Shown here piece by piece: positions 1 to 7,607 of a stretch of DNA of 34,538 nt. How positions within the stretch are numbered: the stretch's first letter is position 1; each line of letters begins with the position of its first letter. The stretch lies in NCBI GenBank assembly GCA_001460835.1, contig CYKH01001786.1, positions 1,325-35,862 on the forward strand, given 5' to 3'. The notes under the pieces were generated by a model, which worked only from the letters and a program-made list of their open reading frames with translations, searched no databases and was not told the DNA's origin. This stretch comes from Bodo saltans (lineage: Eukaryota > Euglenozoa > Kinetoplastea > Eubodonida > Bodonidae). A program made the translations under genes and the position numbers.

Positions 1-945
1 TTGCTTGGTGTTGCGAAGGTTCCAATAGTGTGTCCGCATGTGTGCTTGACGGCCATAGCTGTTGGGACGGACATTGCCCGTGACTCGTTGAGTGTGTTGC
101 GCAGCTGCAGCTGGGATGGACGAAGCTACGTACTGAAACTGTACCACTCCAACGTTATTCATCACATTGCACCTGAAGTTGCCGCTGCGCCGTATCTGCA
201 GCATCCCAACATCGTGCGCGTGGTGGCCATTGTTGACTCCGCCGATGGTGACGGTCGAACTGTGGGACTGCTGATGGAGCTGGCGGAGGATTCACTTTCT
301 GTAGTGTTGGCATCACCTTTACGCCCCTCAATAGCCACGTTATTGCGATGGCTGCACGAGGTTGCTCAGGCCATGGAGTTTGCACATGATTGTGGGGTGG
401 TGCACAGCGGTATCAATCCGGACAAAATCATGACTGTTGCCAGTGGGCAGGACGCAGTGGCAAAGGTGACTGACTTCGGCTCAGCGAGCATTGTATCGAC
501 TGTTGGTGCTTCAACGACAAACGCGATGTTCTGTGCGCCTGAATGCACCGTCGGTAGCACCGGCCCAACGAAGGCATCTGACGTGTTCAGCTTCGGGATG
601 ACGATGTGGTGCGTGTTGGTGCCGCAAGGGACGGACCACGGCCTAGGTAGGAATGATGTTCAAGTGGCTCTGGCCCTGCTAAAGGGTTGCCGACCATCAG
701 TGACAGCGATCGATCCGTATGCCACCCTCATTGAGCGGTGCTGGGCAGCCGAGCCACTGGCCCGACCAAGCATGGCCGAGGTTGCTGAGGCTTTGCGCAA
801 ATTGGTTGCGTGCTTGGTGCACCCACCTCCAACCCCCTCATCGCAGTTGTGGGCAACGCTGCTGCAATCGTACAACATAGAAGCTGAGTGGAAAGCACTG
901 CACTTTCATTCACAAGGAAAAATGCACTCCGCCGATTTCCGATGA
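1..945 (+). pseudogene. Kinase-fold part of a broken WD40-pseudokinase-ART gene copy (5' end outside window)
   Basis: This stretch is closely similar in DNA and protein to 5731-6620 of the intact gene at 5007-7439, so it is a paralogous copy whose WD40 part lies upstream of the window. The kinase fold is readable: the beta-3 lysine (K46 in VLK), HPNIV, a catalytic loop reading HSG at 135-137 instead of HRD, DFG, APE (as CAPE) and the DVFSFGMTMW helix. The HRD aspartate is replaced by Gly, so no phosphotransfer is expected. At about 907-937 the copy has a net gain of 7 nt over the other copy. This shifts the frame by +1 and ends the reading frame at 945, while homology continues in the next frame. 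Calling it a pseudogene is an inference; an assembly error is the alternative. Confidence 0.75.
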
Positions 946-1742
946 TATTGTTGATACATCCAACCGCTGTTATCAGCTGGTTGCCGGGATGGCGGGCTCC
1001 CTTTCGAGAAACGTCCGACGAGTCGTCATGGTAGGCGCTGATCCACTGACTGTCAGCTCCTTTGTTAAGCTTCACGCGAAGCGCAGCGAATAGTCGTGCT
1101 GTTAACCCTGCGCTACGATTGAAGAACCCTCAGGATGCTGCCTCAGTCGCTGGCCTGGACCGTTTGAAGCAATCCTTCATTCCCGTCATCACTGCACCGG
1201 GCAAGCCACTGCCTTGTGCTCGTTTGCTTTTTGGGTGGCATGGAACGTCATCAGCCACCGTTGCAGCCGTGTGCCGAGACGGCCCCAGGGCGCTGCGAAC
1301 ACTAGACTCTGGATATTTTGGTGCTTGGTCGTACTTTGCCCTTGAGGCCGAGTATGCTCTGCGCTATAGTACCCCGGAGCCTGCCACTGGTGAACGCGCA
1401 ATGATCCTTTTCGCAATTTCGGTGTCCCAAGTGAAGGTGATCACTCTGGAAGAGGATTATCGCCTAGTTGAGGGCCAGGACCCCAGGGCGCTTACACTGC
1501 AAGGGTTCAGCAAGTACTATGGCGGTGCGGACACTGCTATAGCCCTTGCCCGTGGCTACGATGCGCATTTTATTCCGGTGAAGGACTACGGGTGCACGCA
1601 CCCGCGTGCAGGCTATTGCACTCCTTGCACCATTGGGTATCAGGCCGTTGATGAGTCATCTGGCGCAGCAGAGGCGCATGAGATTGTGATTCAAAGCCAT
1701 CATCAGTGCATTCCGATAGCCATTGTGTACTTCAAAGCTTAG
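946..1742 (+). pseudogene. ADP-ribosyltransferase part of the same broken gene copy
   Basis: Homology to the intact gene continues in frame 2 (SDDIVDTSNRCYQLVAGMAG) until a stop at 1091-1093. It then resumes in frame 3 from about 1134 to the stop at 1740-1742. Between 1028 and 1134 the copy is 10 nt longer than the matching interval 6738-6834, which explains the second frame change. The last 200 residues show a PARP-like fold with WHGTS, a degraded Tyr motif (FGAWSYFA where the intact copy has FGSGLYFA) and AEAHEIVI near the end, so the His, Tyr and Glu positions are still recognisable. The piece could be translated alone from an internal Met, but no ATG sits at its beginning. I read it as the 3' half of the broken copy. 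Confidence 0.72.
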
Positions 1743-2058
1743 GAGCTCGATTCTAAGTTGGGAACACGTTGAGAAGAACTAGATGCACTACATTGACTGA
1801 AAAAAGAAGAAAAGAAAAAAAAAGAATGATCGAAAACGTTAGATGCTAAACGCGTCGGAGTCAACGAATACGTTGGAATGCATGAAGAAGGAATACTCAA
1901 GGGAATACTCAAGGGAACTGTAGTTAAGTTGGGAAGAAATAGACGCGACAGATGTGTAGGGAATGTCGTAAATCTGCACATTTGAAATTGCCACGGTTAG
2001 CAACCCACTGCCGCTCCATTCTCTAAATGTTTTCTCTTTTGTCATGTGAAGAATAACA
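1743..2058 (+). other. Spacer after the broken copy, with a duplicated 3'-UTR-like block
   Basis: No gene is visible. The word AAGTTGGGAA occurs at 1757-1766 and again at 1925-1934. The second copy and the 45 nt after it resemble the sequence after the stop of the intact gene (7471-7515), sharing GTTGGGAA, GCGACAG and TGTGTAGGG in the same order. A 12-bp tandem duplication lies at 1890-1901 and 1902-1913. The simplest reading is remnants of the family's 3'-UTR, duplicated along with the coding parts. Confidence 0.55.
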
Positions 2059-2141
2059 CAGTCCCAACGCACGCTACTTGCGTCAGTAGGAGCAGATGGC
2101 CTGTGGTTAGTTTGGGATACGAAATCGGACGTGTCATTCGT
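2059..2141 (+). pseudogene. WD40 scrap of a further family copy
   Basis: This stretch aligns with 5462-5545 in the third WD40 repeat of the intact gene: CGCACGCTACTTGCGTCAGT, then GGTTAGTTTGGGATACGAAA and CGGACGTGTCATT, each with a few substitutions. One base is missing near 2067, so the reading frame is broken. The similarity stops at about 2140, exactly where an inverted family segment begins. It is too short to be functional. Confidence 0.7.
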
Positions 2142-2206
2142 TAGCCGAACAGATTCCTTCGGCGCAACTGCCTTTGCAACACCATCGTTACTTGGCGCAT
2201 TCCACT
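2142..2206 (-). pseudogene. Inverted linker scrap of the same family
   Basis: The reverse complement of this segment aligns without gaps to 5665-5729 of the intact gene, the linker between the WD40 part and the kinase fold. By hand count 57 of 65 bases match, and it still spells WNAPSNDGVA on the minus strand. Weaker similarity continues to about 2240. It abuts the forward-oriented WD40 scrap, so two pieces of one gene have been joined head to head. No functional product is expected. Confidence 0.72.
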
Positions 2207-2683
2207 AATGACACTCCACAGAAAGCTTCTTGCCTTGCGGGTTCTTCCGCATGGCGTTCCGGGGGCCGCAGACAGTCGTCGGCTCCTTCTTTCCTTGCGG
2301 AAGCACTCCGTCTTGCCGAGTCTGATGACGATACCTGTTGTGTGGAAGCGGACCTTCAGGAGTTGAGCGCTTACTCCCCGATGGATGCGCTCCTGCCGCC
2401 GCTGCTGCCTCGCTTTCCGCTCCCTCACGGGCGGGAAGCACCAATCCTCCTTGGACCCTTCTCTCCCCCGCGGCCTTTCCTGCAGCCGAAGACGCCCCCC
2501 GGCCCGCATCCGCATAGCCAGTATGAGCGCGCGGCCAGGTGTAGGGTTATCTGTACAGAGTTGTTTTTCTACTGTTGTGTTTGTTTTGACTGATGATAGT
2601 TTTTTTTTTTTTGTTATGATTGTTGCTTTCTTTTTTCTTCCTAAACCACTTGACGATAACGAGCGAGACGTTGTTGATACACG
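2207..2683 (+). other. Spacer and probable 5' region of the fucosyltransferase-like gene
   Basis: A 139-residue + frame over 2174-2593 has no ATG at its start and no recognisable motif. I treat it and the minus-strand frames here as chance. The 3' end carries a T12 run (2601-2612) and a T/C-rich tract at 2622-2641 followed by AG at 2662-2663. That is a plausible trans-splice acceptor about 20 nt before the ATG at 2684. Confidence 0.45.
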
Positions 2684-4282
2684 ATGCTTCCGCAGACGGG
2701 ATTTGCACACAGTGATAAACGTCGTTGTTGTCCTTCGATCGAGCGAAGATGCGTCGTGCAACTCTTCTTGCTTGTGCTGGCTGTACTTCCAATCATTCTG
2801 ATTGCTCTGCGCACCGACTCCTTTGCCTCCAACAACGTCACTACTTCCTCTCTGTTAGGCACACGCGACGACTCTCATCCACATCAACTGCAGCAACCGC
2901 AGATATCATCGTCGTCCATGAACGTCTGCGACCAACTGAGGACGGCGCTGCGAGGAAACTCTGCTACTGAGTGGTCACGCCGTTTGCTTCCTCACGTTTA
3001 TCAGAAAGAGGGCCTCTTGCCTTCGAACGCACGTCTGGTTTTTGAAGTTCCTTCACCTAAGAGTGGCTTTGGATTGTGCAACGTCCGGTCATTTGTCTTG
3101 GACAGCCTTATTCTAGCTGCCCTTGTTGGAGCCGATATCATACTTCAACGTGCAGACACGCTGGACAGGCCTCACTCCGAACCCATCGCCCACCAGCTAG
3201 AAGGGTACTTCGATGTGCAACACCTTCGCGCCGAGTGGAAACGATTTTGTCCTTCAATGACTCTGTATCACAATCGGCGTAGTGAAGGGAGCCGCGGTCC
3301 TTTTCTTGAAGAGCTCGAAGGAGAAGAACTTGGTGGTGGTGCGTTGGTGACTCGGCATCCCACTCATATAGATGTCGGATCTACTCGATCTGATGAAGAT
3401 GCCATCAACAACAATGTTGAGTATCGCCTGAGTAAGATGGACATGGACATTCGCAGTTGGTTGGCGGCGATTAAAAGGCGGTTATGGTTAGGGTCATGGT
3501 TAGGGTTAGGACGTGCCAAGAGAAAAATGAACGCAAGCAAGGCAGCTTATTACGTGATTATGATTCACAAGCCGGTGCTTTGGGATTGGGCGCTTCCTGT
3601 GGATGCAGATGCTTCACTTGGAGAACTTCGACGTGCGGTAGGGGCTTCTCTTAGATCACCGGAGTACATCACTCGCGTCGCGGCGCGAGTAGTCGATCAC
3701 CTCAAGGCCCTCGGGGAAGAGTCTGGAAATGGACAACGCTTTTGTGGTGCCCACCTGCGGAGCGAACCGGACATGGTGAAACGTGCCGGTAAATTTGCAA
3801 ACGGCACGCTGCTGACCGACTTATTTCTCGATGCTGTGTTGTGGCAGCAGCGGGGCCCGAAACAGTGTGGATTGGTGTACGTTGCAGCTGGAACGAAAGT
3901 TGATCTTGATCGTTTCTCTGCGCTGGCATTTGCTCACAACATCACGCTGGTGACGCTGAGCTCCCTGAACAAGACGACAACTTTCCTGACGGAGACTGCT
4001 CGGTGGTCGCACTCTCAAATGGCTGTCTTGGAGTATGAAATCCTGGCGGCCTCTCACAAGTTCTTTGGCGCATCATCAAGTAGCTTCAGCTGGAACTTAG
4101 CCATTCGCCGCTACTTTGCACAATCGACTGATACCTTGCCTCTCCGCGACATCATCCAACCTTTTAAGCCAATTCCGTATCACGACAACCTTTCGACGAT
4201 CTACCTCGGGACGAATCGAAGTTCCCCGGACAAAGGCCTAAGTTCACAGGAGGTACTATCACAACAAGGTATGTGGCCATGA
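2684..4282 (+). CDS. Type II membrane protein, GDP-fucose O-fucosyltransferase-like
   Basis: The 532-residue product has a short basic N-terminus followed by one hydrophobic segment at about 24-42, the signature of a Golgi type II glycosyltransferase. A Ser/Thr/Asn stem follows. The C-terminal half resembles the O-FucT family (PF10250): HLRSEPD at 357-363 matches the family's HLR.E.D donor-site motif, followed by a VYVAAGT strand and a closing GASSSSFSWN segment about 40 residues before the end. An O-FucT would transfer fucose from GDP-fucose to Ser/Thr in the secretory pathway; the acceptor here is unknown. The start is the first ATG after the T/C tract, and it places the membrane segment correctly. 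Codons 269-276 contain TTAGGG-type repeats. The membrane topology is fairly safe; the family call rests on these motifs only. Confidence 0.6.
   Translation: MLPQTGFAHSDKRRCCPSIERRCVVQLFLLVLAVLPIILIALRTDSFASNNVTTSSLLGTRDDSHPHQLQQPQISSSSMNVCDQLRTALRGNSATEWSRRLLPHVYQKEGLLPSNARLVFEVPSPKSGFGLCNVRSFVLDSLILAALVGADIILQRADTLDRPHSEPIAHQLEGYFDVQHLRAEWKRFCPSMTLYHNRRSEGSRGPFLEELEGEELGGGALVTRHPTHIDVGSTRSDEDAINNNVEYRLSKMDMDIRSWLAAIKRRLWLGSWLGLGRAKRKMNASKAAYYVIMIHKPVLWDWALPVDADASLGELRRAVGASLRSPEYITRVAARVVDHLKALGEESGNGQRFCGAHLRSEPDMVKRAGKFANGTLLTDLFLDAVLWQQRGPKQCGLVYVAAGTKVDLDRFSALAFAHNITLVTLSSLNKTTTFLTETARWSHSQMAVLEYEILAASHKFFGASSSSFSWNLAIRRYFAQSTDTLPLRDIIQPFKPIPYHDNLSTIYLGTNRSSPDKGLSSQEVLSQQGMWP
3488..3510 (+). 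repeat. Telomere-type TTAGGG units inside a coding region
   Basis: TTAGGG occurs at 3488-3493 and 3500-3505, followed directly by TTAGG at 3506-3510. They are read in frame as WLGSWLGLG within the fucosyltransferase-like gene. TTAGGG is the kinetoplastid (and animal) telomere repeat. Confidence 0.7.
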
Positions 4283-4456
4283 AATATATGTTCGGGCCGC
4301 GAGATTTGAACCCAAAAAGGGCTGGAGAAGTCAGCCTTCACAACGAATAGCAACCTGTGTGTGATGACTCCAACGTGTGCACCATCTCAAACAATCTATC
4401 GCACACAGCAGAGGCCTACAACTGCATCACAAATAACATCACCCCCCTCCACCACA
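4283..4456. other. Spacer with a tRNA-like fragment on the minus strand
   Basis: On the minus strand, 4300-4312 reads as a tRNA T-arm/B-box-like word (GGTTCAAATCTCG). About 10 nt upstream on that strand lies a perfect 5-bp stem with a 7-nt loop (GGCTG/CAGCC) in the anticodon-arm position. The loop lacks U33, the T-stem is weak and no acceptor stem closes, so this is at most a decayed tRNA or a chance match. Nothing else is visible here. Confidence 0.25.
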
Positions 4457-4672
4457 TTAACTGTTGTTGAGATTTTTTTTTAAACGTGCTCCGCGATTGT
4501 GGTGCCTACGCAGATTTTGCACGATTATTGTGCTACAAAAAAACAACCAAAAACCAAAACCAAAACCAAACATTTTTTCCTTAACTCTTGTTGAGATTTG
4601 TTTTTCAACCTGTGCTCCGCGCGATTGCGGTGTTCGTAGATTTCGCACGACTTTTGTGCTTCAACAAAACAA
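4457..4672 (+). repeat. Two-copy tandem repeat, about 92 nt per unit with a 32-nt A/C-rich spacer
   Basis: Unit 1 (4457-4548) and unit 2 (4581-4672) share the order TTAACT.TTGTTGAGATTT, a T run, GTGCTCCGCG, a GATTG.GGTG word, AGATTT.GCACGA.T.TTGTGCT and a closing A/C-rich tail. Each unit contains a short hairpin with GCAC/GTGC arms around a 7-nt loop. Both are non-coding and lie upstream of the intact fusion gene. A duplicated small structured RNA or a degenerate mobile repeat would both fit; nothing here decides. Confidence 0.7.
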
Positions 4673-5006
4673 AACAAACCTTCGACTTGGGAGGTTTTAT
4701 CTTAATTTTCTACTTCCTTGAGGCTCTCCTCGTGCGATGTGTTCTGTACACTTCTTTTGATCCTTTGCACTTTGCCAAGTCAAAAACACGATAGATATCA
4801 TGTTGTCGCATCTCGGCGCAACCGCGACTCGACCAGTGACTGCAATTGCGTTGTACTTTGTGTCTTACGCGTGACGACTGGACCGACTCGTTTGCTGAGG
4901 GCATGGCCATGCAAGAGTAGGGGGGTGCTCGACACTGCTCACACACTCTTTTCACACTTCGATCTTTTCACGAAATAAAAATAATAGTAAGGAGCCTCTC
5001 CCACAC
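4673..5006 (+). promoter_or_regulatory. Spacer with probable trans-splice acceptor region for the fusion gene
   Basis: The stretch is T/C-rich at 4690-4770 and again at 4935-4970, with the first AG afterwards at 4986-4987, about 20 nt before the ATG at 5007. This fits a polypyrimidine tract plus 3' splice site for spliced-leader addition, if the organism is a kinetoplastid. No gene is seen. Confidence 0.35.
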
Positions 5007-7439
5007 ATGACGCACACAAACACCATTACCACCACTGCTCCCCTCAACGCACAGTCGTTAGGGCACATCACGTTTCTTGTTGACACCACTAAACAACGTA
5101 CACCACCTGTACGTTGTTTAGAGGTGTCAATACATAAACCACCCCAATTCCCAATGTGCTCTATCTTATCGGCCCAATTACAACTAAGCTCTGCTATCCA
5201 CTTTGTTACGTACAGTTCCGACGGCACGTTGCTTGCGGACATCAATGAAAACATGACAAAGTTGTGGCGCGTTGCTGACGGTGTCACGGAACGTTGGGAA
5301 CGACCGGTGTCGCCGAACCACTATTCCGTTTCGTTCAGTCCCGACGGGACGCTGCTTGCGACGGGGAGCGCTAACGGAACCACAAAACTTTGGCGTGTTG
5401 CTGACGGTGCGTGCACTGCGACCCTTGCTTTCCACAGCGCCGCGGTGAGTTCGGTTGTGTTCAGTCCCGACAGCACGCTGCTTGCATCAGTAGGATCGGA
5501 TGGCATGTGGTTGGTTTGGGATATGAAATCAGACGTGCCATTGTGTTCTGGGATTGTTCCTGCAATGGAAGTTGAGGACGTGGGATTCATCAAGTGCGAT
5601 AGTCAGTGTTGTGTCCTGGAGTATCGTTGCGTTGGGAGCCCGCTGAAGCGTTCTGTGAAGTTTGAGTGGAATGCGCCAAGTAACGATGGTGTCGCGCAGG
5701 CAGTTGCGCCGAATGGGTCTGTTCCGTTATGTCCGCATGTGTGCTTGACGGCCATAGCTGTTGGGACGGACATTGCCCGTGACTCGTTGAGTGTGTTGCG
5801 CAACTGCAGCTGGCGTGGACGAAGCTACGTACTTAAACTGTACTACTCCAACGTTATTCGTCACATTGCACCTGAAGTTGCCATTGCGCCGTATCTGCAG
5901 CATCCCAACATCGTACGCGTGGTGGCCATTGTTGATGCTTCCTATACTGACGCTCGAACTGTGGGACTGCTGATGGAGCTCGTGGAGGATTCGCTTGCTG
6001 CTGCGTTGGCATCACCTTCACGCCCCTCAATAGCCACGTTATTGCGATGGCTGCACGAGGCTGCTCAGGGTATTGCGTTTGCACATGAATGCGGCGTGGT
6101 GCACAGCAATATCAAGTTGGACACAATCATGACTGTTGTGAGCGAGGAGCAGCACGTGGTGGCAAAGGTGACTGACTTCGGCCCAGTGGGCATTGTATCC
6201 ACTTTTGGACCTTCAATGAGCATAGCGCATAGAACGCCGATGTTCGTGGCGCCTGAATACGCCGTCGGTGGCACCGGCCGAACGAAGGCATCTGACGTGT
6301 TTAGCTTCGGCATGACGATGTGGTACGCGTTGGTGCCACAAGGGACGGACCTTGGCCTTGGTACGAATGGTGTTGAAGTGGTTCTGGCGCTGCAAAAGGG
6401 TTGCCGACCATCGGTGACAGCGATCGATCCGTCGTATGCCACGCTCATTGAGCGGTGCTGGGCAGCCGAGCCATTGGCCCGACCAAGCATGGGCGAGGTT
6501 GCAGAGACTTTGCGCAAATTGGTTGCGTGCTTGGTGCAACCACCGCCAACTCCCTCATCGCAGTTGTGGGCAACGCTGCTGAAATCGTACAACATAGAAG
6601 CTGAGTGGAAAGCACTGCAATATCGTACGGAAGGACGACTGTTCTTGTCCGATGATATTGTCGACAGGACTAACCGTTGTTATCAGCTGGTTGCCGGGAT
6701 GGCGGGCTCCCTTTCGAGAAACGTCCGACGAGTGGTCATGGTCGGCACAAATGCGCGAACCACCAACACATTTGTTGTGTGTCACGAAGCTGAAGTCAGT
6801 AGTTGCCTCGTCAATGGTGTGACGAAGCCCATCGATGCTGCCTCAGTCGCTGGCCTGGACCGTTTGAAGCAATCCTTCATTTCCGTCGTCACTGCACCCG
6901 GCAAGCCACTGTCGGCTGCTCGTTTGCTTTTTGGGTGGCATGGAACTTCGCCAGACAAGGTTACTGCCGGGTGTCGAGACGGCCCCAGCTCGCTGCGAAT
7001 AACGGACTCTGGATTCTTTGGTAGTGGGTTGTACTTTGCCCTTGAGGCCGAGTATGCTCTGCGCTACAGTCCCCAGGACCCTGCTACTGGCGAGCGTGCA
7101 ATGATCCTTTTCGCAATTTCCGTGGTCGAACCGAAGGTGATCACCCCAGAAAGTGACTATCGCCGAGTTGAGGACCCTAGCACGCCTCACCTGCACGGAT
7201 TCAGCCAGTACTACTCTTGCAACCCGACGACCAGGGTGCCCCTTGCCCATGGGTACGATTCGCATTTTATTCCTGTGAAGAACTACGAGTGCACGCACCC
7301 CCTCACTGGCCTTGCCACATCTCGGGATGTTGGGTATCAGGCCGTTGATGAGTCATCTGGCGCAGCAGAGGCGCATGAGATTGTGATTGGAAGCTGCTTT
7401 CGGTGTTTTCCAATAGCAGTTGTGTACGTCAAAGCATAG
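5007..7439 (+). CDS. WD40 - pseudokinase - PARP-like ADP-ribosyltransferase fusion
   Basis: The 810-residue product has three parts. Three WD40-type repeats span about 65-180 (SSDGTLLA/KLWRVADG, SPDGTLLATGS/KLWRVADG, SPDSTLLASVGSDG/LVWD). A kinase fold spans about 245-525, with K277 in VLK, HPNIV, HSN at 366-368 instead of HRD, DFG at 390-392 and APE at 415-417. No glycine-rich loop is obvious, so this is probably a pseudokinase that may still bind nucleotide. A C-terminal PARP-type domain spans about 560-810, with H645 in WHGTS, Y676 in GLYFA and E791 in HEIVI, the H-Y-E triad expected of an active ADP-ribosyltransferase using NAD. The WD40 part probably binds a partner. ATG 5154 is an alternative start, which would put the 5078-5132 hairpin in the 5' UTR. 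Broken relatives lie at 1-2206. Domain calls are by motif; target and role are unknown. Confidence 0.8.
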   Translation: MTHTNTITTTAPLNAQSLGHITFLVDTTKQRTPPVRCLEVSIHKPPQFPMCSILSAQLQLSSAIHFVTYSSDGTLLADINENMTKLWRVADGVTERWERPVSPNHYSVSFSPDGTLLATGSANGTTKLWRVADGACTATLAFHSAAVSSVVFSPDSTLLASVGSDGMWLVWDMKSDVPLCSGIVPAMEVEDVGFIKCDSQCCVLEYRCVGSPLKRSVKFEWNAPSNDGVAQAVAPNGSVPLCPHVCLTAIAVGTDIARDSLSVLRNCSWRGRSYVLKLYYSNVIRHIAPEVAIAPYLQHPNIVRVVAIVDASYTDARTVGLLMELVEDSLAAALASPSRPSIATLLRWLHEAAQGIAFAHECGVVHSNIKLDTIMTVVSEEQHVVAKVTDFGPVGIVSTFGPSMSIAHRTPMFVAPEYAVGGTGRTKASDVFSFGMTMWYALVPQGTDLGLGTNGVEVVLALQKGCRPSVTAIDPSYATLIERCWAAEPLARPSMGEVAETLRKLVACLVQPPPTPSSQLWATLLKSYNIEAEWKALQYRTEGRLFLSDDIVDRTNRCYQLVAGMAGSLSRNVRRVVMVGTNARTTNTFVVCHEAEVSSCLVNGVTKPIDAASVAGLDRLKQSFISVVTAPGKPLSAARLLFGWHGTSPDKVTAGCRDGPSSLRITDSGFFGSGLYFALEAEYALRYSPQDPATGERAMILFAISVVEPKVITPESDYRRVEDPSTPHLHGFSQYYSCNPTTRVPLAHGYDSHFIPVKNYECTHPLTGLATSRDVGYQAVDESSGAAEAHEIVIGSCFRCFPIAVVYVKA
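5078..5132 (+). repeat. Long near-perfect inverted repeat (hairpin)
   Basis: The arms 5080-5102 and 5108-5130 pair at 22 of 23 positions, with a single A-A mismatch (5088 with 5122) and a 5-nt loop CCACC at 5103-5107. One G-T and one T-A pair extend the stem to 5078-5132. It falls within the first 45 codons of the fusion gene or, if translation starts at 5154, in its leader. In RNA it would be a very stable stem. It could influence translation or feed an RNAi pathway, or it could be the trace of a small palindromic insertion. Confidence 0.85.
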
Positions 7440-7607
7440 GATGTTTTTTAGGATTTGTTCAGCTACGTTGGGAACCCATAAATGGATGCGACAGTTGTGT
7501 AGGGTAACGCTTTCAGAAAACCGCATATTGAAGGAAGCGTTTTCTTTTGTTTTTTGAGACTGCGTTAGAGTTGAGGAAATCATACGAAACTAAGTGCATC
7601 CGAAAAG
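7440..7607 (+). promoter_or_regulatory. 3'-UTR of fusion gene and probable trans-splice acceptor for the next gene
   Basis: The first 80 nt carry the family's 3'-UTR block (GTTGGGAA at 7470-7477, GCGACAG, TGTGTAGGG). A T/C tract at 7539-7555 is followed by AG at 7557-7558, fifty bases before the ATG of the next gene. That spacing is normal for a kinetoplastid spliced-leader acceptor. Confidence 0.45.

Noticed and set aside
2174-2593. 139-codon + strand frame
   Set aside because: No ATG at its start, it begins inside the inverted scrap, and it is Pro/Leu-rich with no motif.
2141-2761. 206-codon minus-strand frame
   Set aside because: It covers the inverted linker scrap and spacer. Only the 65-nt scrap has a recognisable origin; the rest is Arg/Lys-rich chance coding.
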